DNA of 64,000 nucleotides from Mycolicibacterium sp. CBMA 234 (GTDB lineage Bacteria; Actinomycetota; Actinomycetes; Mycobacteriales; Mycobacteriaceae). Numbering within the stretch: position 1 is the first letter of the stretch; every line of letters begins with the position of its first letter. The notes beneath the pieces were generated by a model. The model was given only the letters and a program-made list of their open reading frames with translations. It was not told the origin of the DNA and did no database searches. The translations under genes were made by a program, and so were the position numbers. The DNA lies in NCBI RefSeq assembly GCF_009729415.1, contig NZ_MPKW01000018.1:372001-436000 (forward strand), in the 5' to 3' direction. Of the stretch, positions 30,029-40,306 are shown piece by piece.

Positions 30029-30084
30029 CGCTCACCGGGGTTGCCGGCGGCAAAGTGACGCCGCAGGCACTGTACAAATGAGCC

Positions 30085-30492
30085 ATGACGGAACTGTGGG
30101 TCGAACGGACCGGGGTGCGCCGCTACACCGGGCACAGCTCGCGGGGAGCCGACGTCCTCGTCGGATCTGAGGACGTCGACGGCGTCTTCACCCCTGGGGA
30201 GTTGCTCAAGATCGCGTTGGCGGCGTGCAGCGGCATGAGCAGCGATGCGCCGTTGCGCACGCGGCTCGGCGACGACTATCAGGCCACGATTCGGGTGTCG
30301 GGACCGCCGGACCGAGAGAACGAGGTCTACCCGCTGCTGCAGGAGTCCATGGAACTGGACCTCTCGAGCCTGTCCGAGCACGACCTCAAGCGCCTGAAGA
30401 TCGTCGTCGAGCGGGCCATCGACAAGGTGTGCACGGTAGGCCGCACGCTGAAGGCGGGCACCGAGGTCACCTTCGAGTTCGCCGACGAGTGA
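30085..30492 (+). CDS. OsmC/Ohr-family protein (Rv2923c-like)
   Basis: 135 residues of the OsmC-like fold, whose members reduce organic hydroperoxides through a cysteine pair. Two candidate cysteines are present: AACSGMSS around residue 50 and KVCTVGRT near residue 115. Substrate unknown. The stop overlaps the acyP start by 4 nt, and the pair sits ahead of smc as in M. tuberculosis. Confidence 0.87.
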   Translation: MTELWVERTGVRRYTGHSSRGADVLVGSEDVDGVFTPGELLKIALAACSGMSSDAPLRTRLGDDYQATIRVSGPPDRENEVYPLLQESMELDLSSLSEHDLKRLKIVVERAIDKVCTVGRTLKAGTEVTFEFADE

Positions 30493-30767
30493 CAGCGCAA
30501 GTCCGGCTCTCGGCCTGGGTGCACGGCCGCGTGCAGGGCGTCGGGTTCCGGTGGTGGACCCGGGCCCGGGCCCTGGAACTCGGTTTGACGGGCTACGCCA
30601 GTAACAAGCCGGACGGCCGGGTCCACGTCGTCGCGCAGGGCTCACGGGCCGACTGCGAACGGCTACTGGAACTGCTGCGCGGTGGTACGACGCCCGGCAC
30701 GGTGACGACCGTGGTCGACGACTGGGCCGCGGCCGGCGAACCCATCGACGGCTTTTCCGAGAGATAG
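30489..30767 (+). CDS. acyP: Acylphosphatase
   Basis: Small enzyme (92 residues) that hydrolyses carboxyl-phosphate bonds such as acetyl or 1,3-bisphosphoglycerate phosphates. The phosphate loop and catalytic Arg lie in [16 protein letters not shown], and the catalytic Asn in [14 protein letters not shown] 30489 overlaps the preceding stop as GTGA, so it is translated together with the OsmC-like gene. Confidence 0.95.
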   Translation: MTAQVRLSAWVHGRVQGVGFRWWTRARALELGLTGYASNKPDGRVHVVAQGSRADCERLLELLRGGTTPGTVTTVVDDWAAAGEPIDGFSER

Positions 30768-30805
30768 AGAGCCCAGGGGTCCCCGGCATTTAACCGCCTC
30801 GACGG

Positions 30806-30811
30806 TAGGGT
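30806..30811 (+). promoter_or_regulatory. Candidate -10 box for smc
   Basis: TAGGGT ends 8 nt before the smc ATG; no Shine-Dalgarno seen. Confidence 0.45.
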
Positions 30812-30819
30812 TTCACCCT

Positions 30820-33800
30820 ATGCATCTGAAGAGTCTGACGCTGAAGGGCTTCAAATCCTTCGCGTCCTCGACGACTCTTCGCTTCGAACCGGGCATCACG
30901 TGCGTTGTGGGGCCGAACGGTTCGGGTAAATCGAACGTCGTCGACGCCCTGACCTGGGTGATGGGTGAGCAGGGCGCCAAGACCCTGCGCGGCGGCAAGA
31001 TGGAAGACGTCATCTTTGCCGGTACCTCCTCGCGGGCGCCGCTGGGCCGGGCCGAGGTCACGCTGACCATCGACAACTCGGACAACGCTCTGCCCATCGA
31101 GTACTCCGAGGTGTCGATCACGCGCCGGGTGTTCCGCGACGGTGCCAGTGAATACGAGATCAACGGCAGCAGCTGCCGGCTCATGGACGTGCAGGAACTG
31201 CTGTCCGACTCCGGTATCGGCCGCGAAATGCACGTCATCGTCGGCCAGGGCAAGCTCTCGGAAATATTGGAGTCTCGGCCCGAAGACCGTCGTGCCTTCA
31301 TTGAAGAGGCCGCCGGCGTGCTCAAGCACCGCCGGCGCAAGGAAAAGGCGGTCCGCAAGCTCGACGCCATGCAGGCCAACCTGGCCCGCCTGACGGACCT
31401 GACCACCGAACTGCGTCGTCAGCTCAAGCCGCTGGGCCGCCAGGCCGAGATGGCGCGTCGGGCGCAGACCATCCAGGCCGACCTACGTGACGCGCGACTG
31501 CGGTTGGCCGCGGACGACCTGGTGACCCGGCAGGCTGAGTTCGACGACACCAATCAGACCGAGACGGCGTTGCGCCGCGAACACGGCGAGGTGACCGAGC
31601 GTCTGGAAGCGGCGTCGGCGGAATTGGCCGGTCACGAGTCCGCCGTGTCGGGCCTGTCCGGCCGAGCCGAGGCGGCTCAGCAGACCTGGTTCCGGTTGTC
31701 CGCGCTGGCCGAACGCGTTAGCGCGACCGTGCGGATCGCCACCGAGCGCACCCAGCTGCTGGACTCCGAGCCTGAGATGTCGACCGGGCGGGACCCGGAC
31801 GAGCTAGATGCCGAGGCCGAAGCCGTTGCCGAGCACGAGGAGCAGCTGTTCGCCGAGCTTGCGGAATCGCGGACTCGGTTGGAGGCTGCCCGCAGTGCGC
31901 TGGCCGAATGTGAACGTGCCGCGGCAGACGCCGAGCGGGCGCAGATGGCCGCCGCCCGCGCCGAAGCCGACCGGCGAGAAGGCTTGGCACGGTTGTCCGG
32001 CCAGGTGGACACGATGCGGACCCGGGTCGAATCGATCGACGAGGGCGCCGGCCGGTTGACCGGCAGCATCGAGGAGGCGGCCGCTCGGGTAGAGCAGGCG
32101 CAAGCCGAGTTCGAAATCGTGCAAGGCAAGGTCGGAGAGCTCGACGCCGGTGAGTTCGGGCTGGATGAGCATCACGACCGCACCATGACGGCCATGTGGC
32201 AGGCCGACGCACGCGTCGAGGAACTGCAGGCCGCCGAGCGCGCCGCGGAGAAGCAGGTGGCGTCATTGCGGGCCCGCATCGAAGCCCTGTCGGTGACGCT
32301 GGACCTCAAAGACGGCTCGGCGTGGCTGCAGAAAAACCATGACGGGGCAGGCCTTTTCGGCTCAGTCGCGGAACTACTGCGCGTGCAGTCGGGACATGAG
32401 GTGGCTATCGCGGCAGTGCTGGGCGCCGCGGCGGACGCGCTGGCGGCCGACAGTTTCGACGCGGCCCGGGCTGCGGTCGACGCGCTCAAGCAGGGCGACG
32501 GCGGCCGGGCGTCCATCGTGCTGGGCGACTGGCCCGGCGAAACCACTTCGCCGCGTGGGGAATTGCCCTCCGACGCGCGGTGGGCGCTGGACCTTGTCGA
32601 GGTGCCGGCCCGCCTGAACGGGGCGATGAGCGCCATGCTGGCCCGGGTCGCGGTGGTCGGCGACCTGCCGACCGCGCTGCGACTGGTGGCTGCGCGGCCG
32701 GAGCTGCAGGCCGTCACTGCCGACGGTGACCTGGTCGGCGCGGGTTGGGTGAGCGGTGGTTCCGATCGCAAGCCAAGTGCCCTGGAGATCACTTCGGAGA
32801 TCGACAAGGCCCGCGCGGCGTTGATCGATGCCGAGCGTCAGACCAGTGAGTTCGGTGCCGCGCTCTCTGGCGCGCTCAGCGAACAGTCGGCCCGGCGCGA
32901 CGGTGTCGAACACGCACTGGCCGCACTGCACGAATCTGACGCTGCCATCTCGGCTATCTACGAGCAGCTGGGCCGGCTCGGCCACGATGCCCGGACCGCG
33001 GATGCCGAATGGCAGCGGCTCATTGCGCAGCGCGACGAGTTGGAGGGCGGCCGGAGCCGCAATTTGGCTGAGCTGGCCGAGTTGGAAGACCGCTTCCACA
33101 ATGCCCAGCAGGAGCCGATGTTCGAGGTCGAGCACGTCGATCGGCACGAGACGACGGCGGCTGCCGAGGAAGCCCGCGCCATCGAGGTCGAGGCTCGACT
33201 GGCGCTACGCACAGCTGAGGAACGTGCGAATGCCGTTCGCGGACGGGCGGATTCGCTGCGCCGTGCGGCTGCTGCCGAGCGGGAGGCGCGGCTGCGTGCG
33301 GCCCGGGCCCGCGAATCCCGCGAGCATGCGGCGAAGGTCGCGGCCGCGGTTGCCGACTCCGGCCGCTTGGTTGCCGAAAAGCTGGCTGCCACAGTGACTC
33401 TCGCAGCGCAGAAGCGTGATGCACTGGCAACCGAAAGGGCCCACCGCTCAGAGGGTTTGACGCGCGTTCGCGCAGAGGTGACCGAACTCAGTGCCCGCGC
33501 CGGTGTGCTGACCGAGGCGCTGCATCGCGACGAGGTAGCGAAAGCGCAAGCGGCCCTTCGTATTGAGCAACTCGAACAGCAGGCCCTGGAGCAGTTCGGC
33601 ATGGCGGTCGCCGACCTGGTCGCCGAGTACGGCCCGGAGGTGCCGCTGCCGCCGACCGAGCTGGAGATGGCCGAGTACGAGCAGGCCAAGGAACGCGGCG
33701 AACAGGTGACCGCGCCGGCGCCGATGCCGTTCGACCGGCCCACCCAGGAGCGTCGTGCGAAGAAGGCGGAGAAGGAACTTGCCGAGCTCGGCCGGGTGAA

Positions 33801-34407
33801 TCCGCTGGCGCTGGAAGAGTTCGCCGCGCTCGAAGAGCGCTACAACTTCTTGTCCACCCAGCTCGAGGACGTCAAGGGCGCCCGCAAGGACCTGATGGAC
33901 GTCATCGCTGACGTCGACGAACGCATCCTGCGGGTGTTCGCCGAGGCCTATGCGGACGTGGAGCAGGAGTTCACCCAGGTGTTCTCCACGTTGTTCCCCG
34001 GCGGCGAGGGCCGGCTGCTGCTGACCAATCCCAGCGACATGCTGACCACCGGTATCGAGGTCGAGGCCCGGCCGCCGGGCAAGAAGGTCAAGCGGCTGTC
34101 TCTACTGTCCGGTGGTGAGAAGTCGCTGACCGCGGTGGCGATGCTGGTGGCGATCTTCCGGGCGCGCCCGTCGCCCTTCTACGTCATGGACGAGGTCGAG
34201 GCTGCGCTGGACGACGTGAACCTGCGTCGTCTGATCAGTCTGTTCGAGCAGCTGCGGGAGAAGTCGCAGCTGATCGTCATCACGCACCAGAAGCCGACCA
34301 TGGAGGTCGCCGACGCGCTGTACGGCGTCACCATGCAGGGCGACGGCATCACCCAGGTGATCTCGCAGCGCATGCGCGGCCAGGAGTTGGTCTCCGCGGG
34401 CTCGTAG
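30820..34407 (+). CDS. smc: Chromosome partition protein SMC
   Basis: 1,195-residue condensin ATPase that compacts and segregates the chromosome with ScpA and ScpB. Walker [15 protein letters not shown] is near residue 32; two long Ala/Glu/Arg-rich coiled coils flank a hinge at about residues 505-670 ([12 protein letters not shown] to WVSGGSDRK); the C-terminal head has the ABC signature [15 protein letters not shown] and Walker [15 protein letters not shown]. ftsY follows 63 nt downstream, the usual mycobacterial order. Confidence 0.98.
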   Translation: MHLKSLTLKGFKSFASSTTLRFEPGITCVVGPNGSGKSNVVDALTWVMGEQGAKTLRGGKMEDVIFAGTSSRAPLGRAEVTLTIDNSDNALPIEYSEVSITRRVFRDGASEYEINGSSCRLMDVQELLSDSGIGREMHVIVGQGKLSEILESRPEDRRAFIEEAAGVLKHRRRKEKAVRKLDAMQANLARLTDLTTELRRQLKPLGRQAEMARRAQTIQADLRDARLRLAADDLVTRQAEFDDTNQTETALRREHGEVTERLEAASAELAGHESAVSGLSGRAEAAQQTWFRLSALAERVSATVRIATERTQLLDSEPEMSTGRDPDELDAEAEAVAEHEEQLFAELAESRTRLEAARSALAECERAAADAERAQMAAARAEADRREGLARLSGQVDTMRTRVESIDEGAGRLTGSIEEAAARVEQAQAEFEIVQGKVGELDAGEFGLDEHHDRTMTAMWQADARVEELQAAERAAEKQVASLRARIEALSVTLDLKDGSAWLQKNHDGAGLFGSVAELLRVQSGHEVAIAAVLGAAADALAADSFDAARAAVDALKQGDGGRASIVLGDWPGETTSPRGELPSDARWALDLVEVPARLNGAMSAMLARVAVVGDLPTALRLVAARPELQAVTADGDLVGAGWVSGGSDRKPSALEITSEIDKARAALIDAERQTSEFGAALSGALSEQSARRDGVEHALAALHESDAAISAIYEQLGRLGHDARTADAEWQRLIAQRDELEGGRSRNLAELAELEDRFHNAQQEPMFEVEHVDRHETTAAAEEARAIEVEARLALRTAEERANAVRGRADSLRRAAAAEREARLRAARARESREHAAKVAAAVADSGRLVAEKLAATVTLAAQKRDALATERAHRSEGLTRVRAEVTELSARAGVLTEALHRDEVAKAQAALRIEQLEQQALEQFGMAVADLVAEYGPEVPLPPTELEMAEYEQAKERGEQVTAPAPMPFDRPTQERRAKKAEKELAELGRVNPLALEEFAALEERYNFLSTQLEDVKGARKDLMDVIADVDERILRVFAEAYADVEQEFTQVFSTLFPGGEGRLLLTNPSDMLTTGIEVEARPPGKKVKRLSLLSGGEKSLTAVAMLVAIFRARPSPFYVMDEVEAALDDVNLRRLISLFEQLREKSQLIVITHQKPTMEVADALYGVTMQGDGITQVISQRMRGQELVSAGS

Positions 34408-34470
34408 CGGTCAGGCGGTGGGGCGCCTGCCTCTCGCTGGACGCCAGTCCGGCCCTGGAACAATGGCCGA

Positions 34471-35823
34471 ATGCCAACTGAAGCCTGGATCGCGATAGCC
34501 GTTGTCGCCGCCCTGATCGTCACCGTCTTTGTGGTCGGTCTGGTGCGCTACCGCCGCAGCCGGGTCAGTCTGCCGGCGGCCAAGGACGAGACCAAGCCGA
34601 TTGACCGTTCGGGTGGTTACACCGCGTCGTCGGGCATCACCTTCAGCAGCTCCGATACCGCCGAACGACTGCCCACCGTCGGTGACGACGCGGAGATTCC
34701 GCGAGATGCGCACAAGCGCACTATCGCCGACGTTCAACTGCCGGAACCGGATGTGGCCGCGCCCGAGCCGGAAGTGGCGGCCGAAGCTGAGCCAGAGGTG
34801 GCAGCTGAGCCTGAGCCGGCACCGGAGCCTGTCGCCGAGCCAGAGCCAGAGCCAGAGCCAGAGCTCGAGCCTGAAGCCGAAGCCGCACCGCGCGAGGAGA
34901 TCGCACCCACCGCAGGCCGGTTGGAGCGGCTGCGCGGCCGCCTGGCCAAGTCCCAGACCACTCTGGGGCGCAGCATGCTCGGCCTGCTCGGCGGCGGCGA
35001 CCTGGACGAGGACTCCTGGGAGTCCATCGAGGACACCCTGCTGATCGCGGACCTGGGCCCGGTCGCCACCGAGTCGATCGTCACCGCGCTGCGCGCCCGG
35101 ATGGGCGAGGCCAATGTACGTACCGAGGCCGACGCCCGCGCCGTGCTGCGTGAGGTGCTGATCGAGGAATTGCGCACCGATCTGAACCGGTCGATCAAGG
35201 CCCTGCCACACGCCGACAAGCCGTCGGTGCTGCTGGTCGTCGGCGTCAACGGTGCCGGCAAGACGACCACCGTCGGCAAGCTGGCGCGCGTGCTCGTCGC
35301 CGACGGCCGCCGCGTCGTCCTCGGCGCGGCCGACACCTTCCGTGCAGCGGCTGCCGATCAGCTGCAGAGCTGGGGCGCCCGCGTCGGCGCGGACATCGTG
35401 CGTGGCCCCGAGGGCGCGGACCCGGCGTCCGTGGCGTTCGACGCCGTCGACAAGGGCATCGCGGCGGGCGCTGACGTCGTCGTGGTCGACACCGCCGGCC
35501 GGTTGCACACCAAGACCGGTCTGATGGACGAGCTGGGCAAGGTCAAGCGTGTGGTGGAAAAGCGCGCCATGGTCGACGAGGTGCTGCTGGTACTCGACGC
35601 CACCATCGGCCAGAACAGCCTGCCGCAGGCACGGGTGTTCGCCGAGGTCGTCGACATCACCGGCGTGGTGCTGACCAAGCTCGACGGGACCGCCAAGGGC
35701 GGCATCGTGTTCCGGGTGCAGCAGGAGCTCGGCGTGCCGGTCAAGCTCGTCGGCCTCGGCGAGGGCCCGGACGACCTGGCGCCCTTCGAGCCCGCTGCCT
35801 TCGTCGACGCCCTCCTGGGGTAG
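34471..35823 (+). CDS. ftsY: Signal recognition particle receptor FtsY
   Basis: SRP receptor GTPase that docks ribosome-SRP complexes at the membrane. 450 residues: an N-terminal transmembrane helix (about residues 4-26), an acidic Glu/Pro/Ala-rich A domain (residues 90-145), then the NG domain with G1 VVGVNGAGKTTTVGKLA, DTFRAAAADQL, DTAGRLHTK and TKLDGTAKGG. A membrane anchor is typical of actinobacterial FtsY. It works with Ffh, encoded 4.5 kb downstream. Confidence 0.97.
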   Translation: MPTEAWIAIAVVAALIVTVFVVGLVRYRRSRVSLPAAKDETKPIDRSGGYTASSGITFSSSDTAERLPTVGDDAEIPRDAHKRTIADVQLPEPDVAAPEPEVAAEAEPEVAAEPEPAPEPVAEPEPEPEPELEPEAEAAPREEIAPTAGRLERLRGRLAKSQTTLGRSMLGLLGGGDLDEDSWESIEDTLLIADLGPVATESIVTALRARMGEANVRTEADARAVLREVLIEELRTDLNRSIKALPHADKPSVLLVVGVNGAGKTTTVGKLARVLVADGRRVVLGAADTFRAAAADQLQSWGARVGADIVRGPEGADPASVAFDAVDKGIAAGADVVVVDTAGRLHTKTGLMDELGKVKRVVEKRAMVDEVLLVLDATIGQNSLPQARVFAEVVDITGVVLTKLDGTAKGGIVFRVQQELGVPVKLVGLGEGPDDLAPFEPAAFVDALLG

Positions 35824-35836
35824 TCGCCTTCCCTCG

Positions 35837-35885
35837 CGAGCAGACGCAAAACTGTCGCTTTTCACTGGAAAAGCGACAGTTTTGC
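35837..35885 (+). terminator. CAGACrCAAA-family hairpin after ftsY
   Basis: A perfect 17-bp stem, 35846-35862 (GCAAAACTGTCGCTTTT) with 35869-35885, and a 6-nt CACTGG loop. The 5' flank GCGAGCAGAC at 35836-35845 matches the other two family members. It begins 13 nt after the ftsY stop. Confidence 0.7.
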
Positions 35886-35948
35886 TGGGGGTACCTCCCG
35901 CTTGCGGGGGACTGCTCACAGGACTGGCGACCGCCCGCGACAAGGACC

Positions 35949-35996
35949 TTAACCGCGCCGAAACGTAACTGGTCGATCCGTTCACACAGGTGAAAC
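35949..35996 (+). promoter_or_regulatory. Two GlnR-like boxes upstream of amtB
   Basis: TTAAC-N6-GAAAC at 35949-35964 and TTCAC-N6-GAAAC at 35981-35996 both fit the mycobacterial GlnR half-operator (gTnAC-N6-GaAAC), about 32 bp apart and 94-141 nt before the amtB start. GlnR activation of amtB-glnB-glnD under nitrogen limitation is established in M. smegmatis; the exact sites here are inferred. Confidence 0.6.
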
Positions 35997-36089
35997 GCCC
36001 GTGCGTCGTCGGCGAAACAACCACTGCGCATTGTTCTGGCCTAGGTCATCGGCATCTGCCCGTGACATGGGTGAAGGAGGAAGCGGCCA

Positions 36090-37409
36090 GTGGATGGATT
36101 CCCGATAATGGGCACGCCGGACACCGGTGACACAGCATGGATGTTGGCGAGTTCAGCGCTCGTGCTGCTGATGACACCGGGTCTGGCGTTCTTCTACGGC
36201 GGCATGGTGCGCCGTAAGGGCGTGCTCAACATGATCATGATGAGCATCAGTGCCATGGGTGTTGTCACCGTGCTGTGGGTGCTGTTCGGCTACTCGATGG
36301 CGTTCGGCAACGACATGTGGGGTGTTGTCGGTGATCCCACGCAGTATTGGGGACTCAAGGGACTGATCGGCGGCAACTCGCTGGTTCCGCACCTCGCCGC
36401 GGGAGCCACTGCGGCAGTGAAGATTCCGCTCGCGGGAACCATCCCGCAGCTGGTGTTCGTGGCGTTCCAGTTGATGTTCGCGATCATCACCGTCGCCCTG
36501 ATCTCCGGCGCGGTCGCTGACCGCCTGAAGTTCGGCGGCTGGCTGCTGTTCGCCGGCCTGTGGGCCACGTTCGTGTACTTCCCGGTCGCGCACTGGGTGT
36601 TCGCCTTCGACGGTGTCACCGGCGAGCACGGCGGCTGGATCGCCAACCACCTCAAGGCAATTGACTTCGCCGGTGGTACTGCGGTGCACATCAACTCCGG
36701 TACCGCGGGCCTGGTGCTGGCCATCATCCTGGGCAAGCGCTCCGGCTGGCCCGGCACCATGATGCGGCCGCACAACCTGCCGTTCGTCATGCTGGGCGCC
36801 GGTCTGCTGTGGTTCGGTTGGTACGGCTTCAACGCCGGTTCGGCGCTGAACTCCGACGGCGCTGCGGCGTCGACCTTCATCACCACCACCGTGGCGACCG
36901 CCACCGCGATGCTGTTCTGGCTGCTGACGGAAAAGATCCGCGATGGCAAGGCCACCTCGCTGGGTGCGGCGTCGGGCATCGTGGCCGGCCTGGTGGCCAT
37001 CACCCCGTCCTGTTCGTCGGTCAACGTCTTAGGCGCGCTGGCGATCGGCGCGGGTGCCGGTGTGGTCTGTGCTCTGGCGGTCGGTCTGAAGTTCAAGCTC
37101 GGCTTCGACGACGCGCTCGACGTCGTGGGTGTGCACCTGGTCGGTGGTCTGTTCGGCACCCTGATGGTCGGTCTGGTGGCCACCAAGGAGGCTCCGGCCG
37201 GCGTCGTGGGTCTGTTCTACGGCGGTGGCTTCGACCAGCTGTGGCGTCAGGCCGTCGGTGCGTTCGCGGTGCTTGCGTACTCGGCGATCGGTACGGCTAT
37301 CTTGGCCTTGATCGTCAAGTACACCATTGGCCTGCGTCTCGACCGGGAGGACGAGGCCACCGGTATCGACGAGGCCGAACATGCGGAAACTGCTTATGAA
37401 TTCGCGTGA
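36090..37409 (+). CDS. amtB: Ammonium transporter AmtB
   Basis: 439-residue membrane channel for ammonium/ammonia, with about eleven hydrophobic helices. It begins DTAWMLASSALVLLMTPGLAFFYGG, a family signature, and carries the two pore histidines in AVHINSGTAG and DVVGVHLVGG. A charged C-terminal tail (LDREDEATGIDEAEHAE) is where PII docks in other AmtB proteins. GTG 36090 has GAAGGAGG 10 nt upstream. First gene of the nitrogen operon with glnB and glnD. Confidence 0.97.
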   Translation: MDGFPIMGTPDTGDTAWMLASSALVLLMTPGLAFFYGGMVRRKGVLNMIMMSISAMGVVTVLWVLFGYSMAFGNDMWGVVGDPTQYWGLKGLIGGNSLVPHLAAGATAAVKIPLAGTIPQLVFVAFQLMFAIITVALISGAVADRLKFGGWLLFAGLWATFVYFPVAHWVFAFDGVTGEHGGWIANHLKAIDFAGGTAVHINSGTAGLVLAIILGKRSGWPGTMMRPHNLPFVMLGAGLLWFGWYGFNAGSALNSDGAAASTFITTTVATATAMLFWLLTEKIRDGKATSLGAASGIVAGLVAITPSCSSVNVLGALAIGAGAGVVCALAVGLKFKLGFDDALDVVGVHLVGGLFGTLMVGLVATKEAPAGVVGLFYGGGFDQLWRQAVGAFAVLAYSAIGTAILALIVKYTIGLRLDREDEATGIDEAEHAETAYEFA

Positions 37410-37799
<390 letters not shown>

Positions 37800-37816
37800 C
37801 GGCCGCTGATTCCCAG

Positions 37817-40297
37817 ATGAACATGCAGACACCAGATTCCGCTGCCGGAGCCGGAGCATCCGATGCTCCGGCGGCGGGATCACCGCGCCCGGCAACGGAT
37901 TTGGCGGTCGCCATCGAACAGTTGATGGACGGCGGCGCGCATCGGCTCGATTCCGCGGCGCTCCGTCACGCTCTGGTCGATCTGTATGAATTCTGGCTTG
38001 CCGCAAAGGCAACCGAGATCGGTATTACCGAGACCAGCGGGTTCGCCATCGTGGCGACCGGTGGCCTGGGGCGGCGGGAAATGCTGCCGTACTCCGATCT
38101 GGATTTGATGCTGCTGCACAACGACCTGCCCCAGGACGTCGTCACCGAGGTCGCCGAGTCGCTGTGGTATCCGTTGTGGGACGCCAATATTCACCTCGAT
38201 CACAGCGTCCGGACGGTGCCGCAGGCGCTCAAGACCGCGGCCGGTGACTCTTCCGCCGGGCTGGCCATGCTTGATGCCCGGCATATCGCCGGTGATCCCG
38301 ACCTGTCGGCGCAGTTGATCGCTGGAGTGCGCCGGCAGTGGCGGACGGGGATCGCCTCTCGCTTCACTGAATTGATCGAACACGCGGCCGCACGGTGGGA
38401 GCGTTCCGGACAGATCGCGCACCGCGCGGAGCCGGATCTGAAGAACGGCCGCGGCGGCCTGCGTGACGTTCAGCTGCTGAACGCGCTGGCCATGGCACAA
38501 CTGGCCGACGTCTATCCCAGTCGGTCGGTCGCATCACCCATTGGCACGCTGGGGGACGCCCACCTGGTGCTGCTCAACGTGCGCACCGAGTTGCATCGCG
38601 TCTCCCACAAGGGCCGCGAAATGGTGCTGGCCCAGTACGCCGACGAGGTCGGTGCCGCGTTGGGGATCGGGGACCGCTTCGATCTGGCCCGCATGATCAG
38701 CGACGCGGCCCGTACCATCAGCTTTTACGTGGACGCCGGAGTGCGGACCGCGGGTAATGCGCTGCCGCGCAGAGGATTTGCTGCCCTCAAGCGACCTGTT
38801 CGGCGGCCCCTGGACGAAGGGGTGCTGGAATTCGGCGGCGAGGTCATCCTGGCCCGCGACGCCAAGCCACAGCGCGACCCAGGCCTCATTCTGCGGGTTG
38901 CCGCGGCTGCGGCAACAGGCGGACTTCCCATCGCGGCCTCGACGCTGGGGCGGTTGGTTGAATCGGCGCCCGAACTGCGCACGCCGTGGCCGAAAGAAGC
39001 GCTCGACGACCTGCTGGTGATGTTGGCGGCCGGGCCGGGTGCGGTGGCGACGGTGGAGGCTCTCGACCGGACTGGATTGTGGGGTCGGCTCTTTCCGGAG
39101 TGGGGCGCCATCCGCGACCTGCCGCCGCGCGATGTGGTGCACATCTGGACCGTCGACCGTCACCTGATCGAAACCGTCTCCCGGGCTAGCGCGTTCACGA
39201 CTCGAGTGACCAGGCCGGATCTGCTGGTCCTGGGCGCCCTGCTGCACGACATCGGCAAGGGCCGCGGCGGCGATCACAGCGCCATCGGGGCCGAGCTGGC
39301 CCACCAGATCGGCACCCGCATGGGCATGTGGCCCGCCGATATCGAGGTGCTGGCCAAGATGGTGCGCTACCACCTGCTGCTGCCGGACACCGCAACCCGT
39401 CGAGACTTGCAGGACCCGAACACCATTGCCGCCGTGGTCGACGCGCTCGACGGCGACCCGTTGGTACTGGAGTTGTTGTACGCACTGGCCGAGGCGGATT
39501 CGCTGGCCACCGGCCCGGGGGTGTGGGGGGACTGGAAGGCCTCGTTGATCGGCGATCTGGTCCGTCGGTGCCGACTGGTGATGGCGGGGCAGGAGCTACC
39601 CCATGCCGATCCCATTGACCCGCAACTGCTTTCGCGTGCCAATCAAACCGGTGTCCACGTCGAACTCGCGCCGGCCGACAGTGCGCACATGTTCAACGTC
39701 ACGATGATTGCGCCGGACCGGCGCGGCCTGCTGTCCAAGGCTGCAGGCGTGCTGGCGCTGCACTCCCTGCGGGTGCATTCGGCTTCCGTCAACAGCCACG
39801 ACGGCCTGGCGATCAACACGTTCGTGGTGTCACCGCACTTTGGCGCACCGCCGGCCGCTGAGCTGCTGCGGCAGCAGTTCATCCTCGCGCTCGACGGCGA
39901 GCTGGATGTGATCGCCGCACTGGAGCAGCGCGATGCGGAGACACCTGCCCCGACCCGGCGGGCCGGTGAGATACCGGCCGCGGTGCCCGGCTACCAGACA
40001 GTCGCACCGCCGCGCGTGCTGTGGTTCGAGGGGTCCTCGGCAGGCGAGCTGGTGGTGCAGATCCGCAGTACCGACCGGCCGGGTCTGCTGGCCCGGCTCT
40101 CCGCGGTGATCGAGCGCAAAGGCGTGGACGTGTCCTGGGCGACGGTGACGACGCTGGGGGCCACCGTTGTCGACGCCTTCGGTCTGCTGGTGTCGCAGGA
40201 TTTCACGGCCGCCGAGGAGCGGAGCGCGTTCGAACGGGATCTGTACGCGGTACTGCCTTCCCCGCCGCCGGCCAAGCCGGCAACTGCAGCCCGCTAG
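37817..40297 (+). CDS. glnD: PII nucleotidyltransferase/removing enzyme GlnD
   Basis: 826 residues. An N-terminal nucleotidyltransferase domain has [19 protein letters not shown] (metal Asp residues), followed by an HD hydrolase domain with [13 protein letters not shown] and two C-terminal ACT domains (around 680 and 760) that sense glutamine. In actinobacteria GlnD adenylylates rather than uridylylates PII. Ends 9 nt before ffh. The start ATG 37817 is followed by an Ala/Pro-rich tail; a second ATG (37823) two codons later is equally possible. Confidence 0.95.
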   Translation: MNMQTPDSAAGAGASDAPAAGSPRPATDLAVAIEQLMDGGAHRLDSAALRHALVDLYEFWLAAKATEIGITETSGFAIVATGGLGRREMLPYSDLDLMLLHNDLPQDVVTEVAESLWYPLWDANIHLDHSVRTVPQALKTAAGDSSAGLAMLDARHIAGDPDLSAQLIAGVRRQWRTGIASRFTELIEHAAARWERSGQIAHRAEPDLKNGRGGLRDVQLLNALAMAQLADVYPSRSVASPIGTLGDAHLVLLNVRTELHRVSHKGREMVLAQYADEVGAALGIGDRFDLARMISDAARTISFYVDAGVRTAGNALPRRGFAALKRPVRRPLDEGVLEFGGEVILARDAKPQRDPGLILRVAAAAATGGLPIAASTLGRLVESAPELRTPWPKEALDDLLVMLAAGPGAVATVEALDRTGLWGRLFPEWGAIRDLPPRDVVHIWTVDRHLIETVSRASAFTTRVTRPDLLVLGALLHDIGKGRGGDHSAIGAELAHQIGTRMGMWPADIEVLAKMVRYHLLLPDTATRRDLQDPNTIAAVVDALDGDPLVLELLYALAEADSLATGPGVWGDWKASLIGDLVRRCRLVMAGQELPHADPIDPQLLSRANQTGVHVELAPADSAHMFNVTMIAPDRRGLLSKAAGVLALHSLRVHSASVNSHDGLAINTFVVSPHFGAPPAAELLRQQFILALDGELDVIAALEQRDAETPAPTRRAGEIPAAVPGYQTVAPPRVLWFEGSSAGELVVQIRSTDRPGLLARLSAVIERKGVDVSWATVTTLGATVVDAFGLLVSQDFTAAEERSAFERDLYAVLPSPPPAKPATAAR

Positions 40298-40300
40298 GCT
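40295..40300 (+). promoter_or_regulatory. Candidate -10 box for ffh
   Basis: TAGGCT, overlapping the glnD stop codon (TAG 40295-40297), ends 6 nt before the ffh GTG. It suggests ffh has its own leaderless transcript although it abuts glnD. Confidence 0.45.
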
Positions 40301-40306
40301 TGTCCC

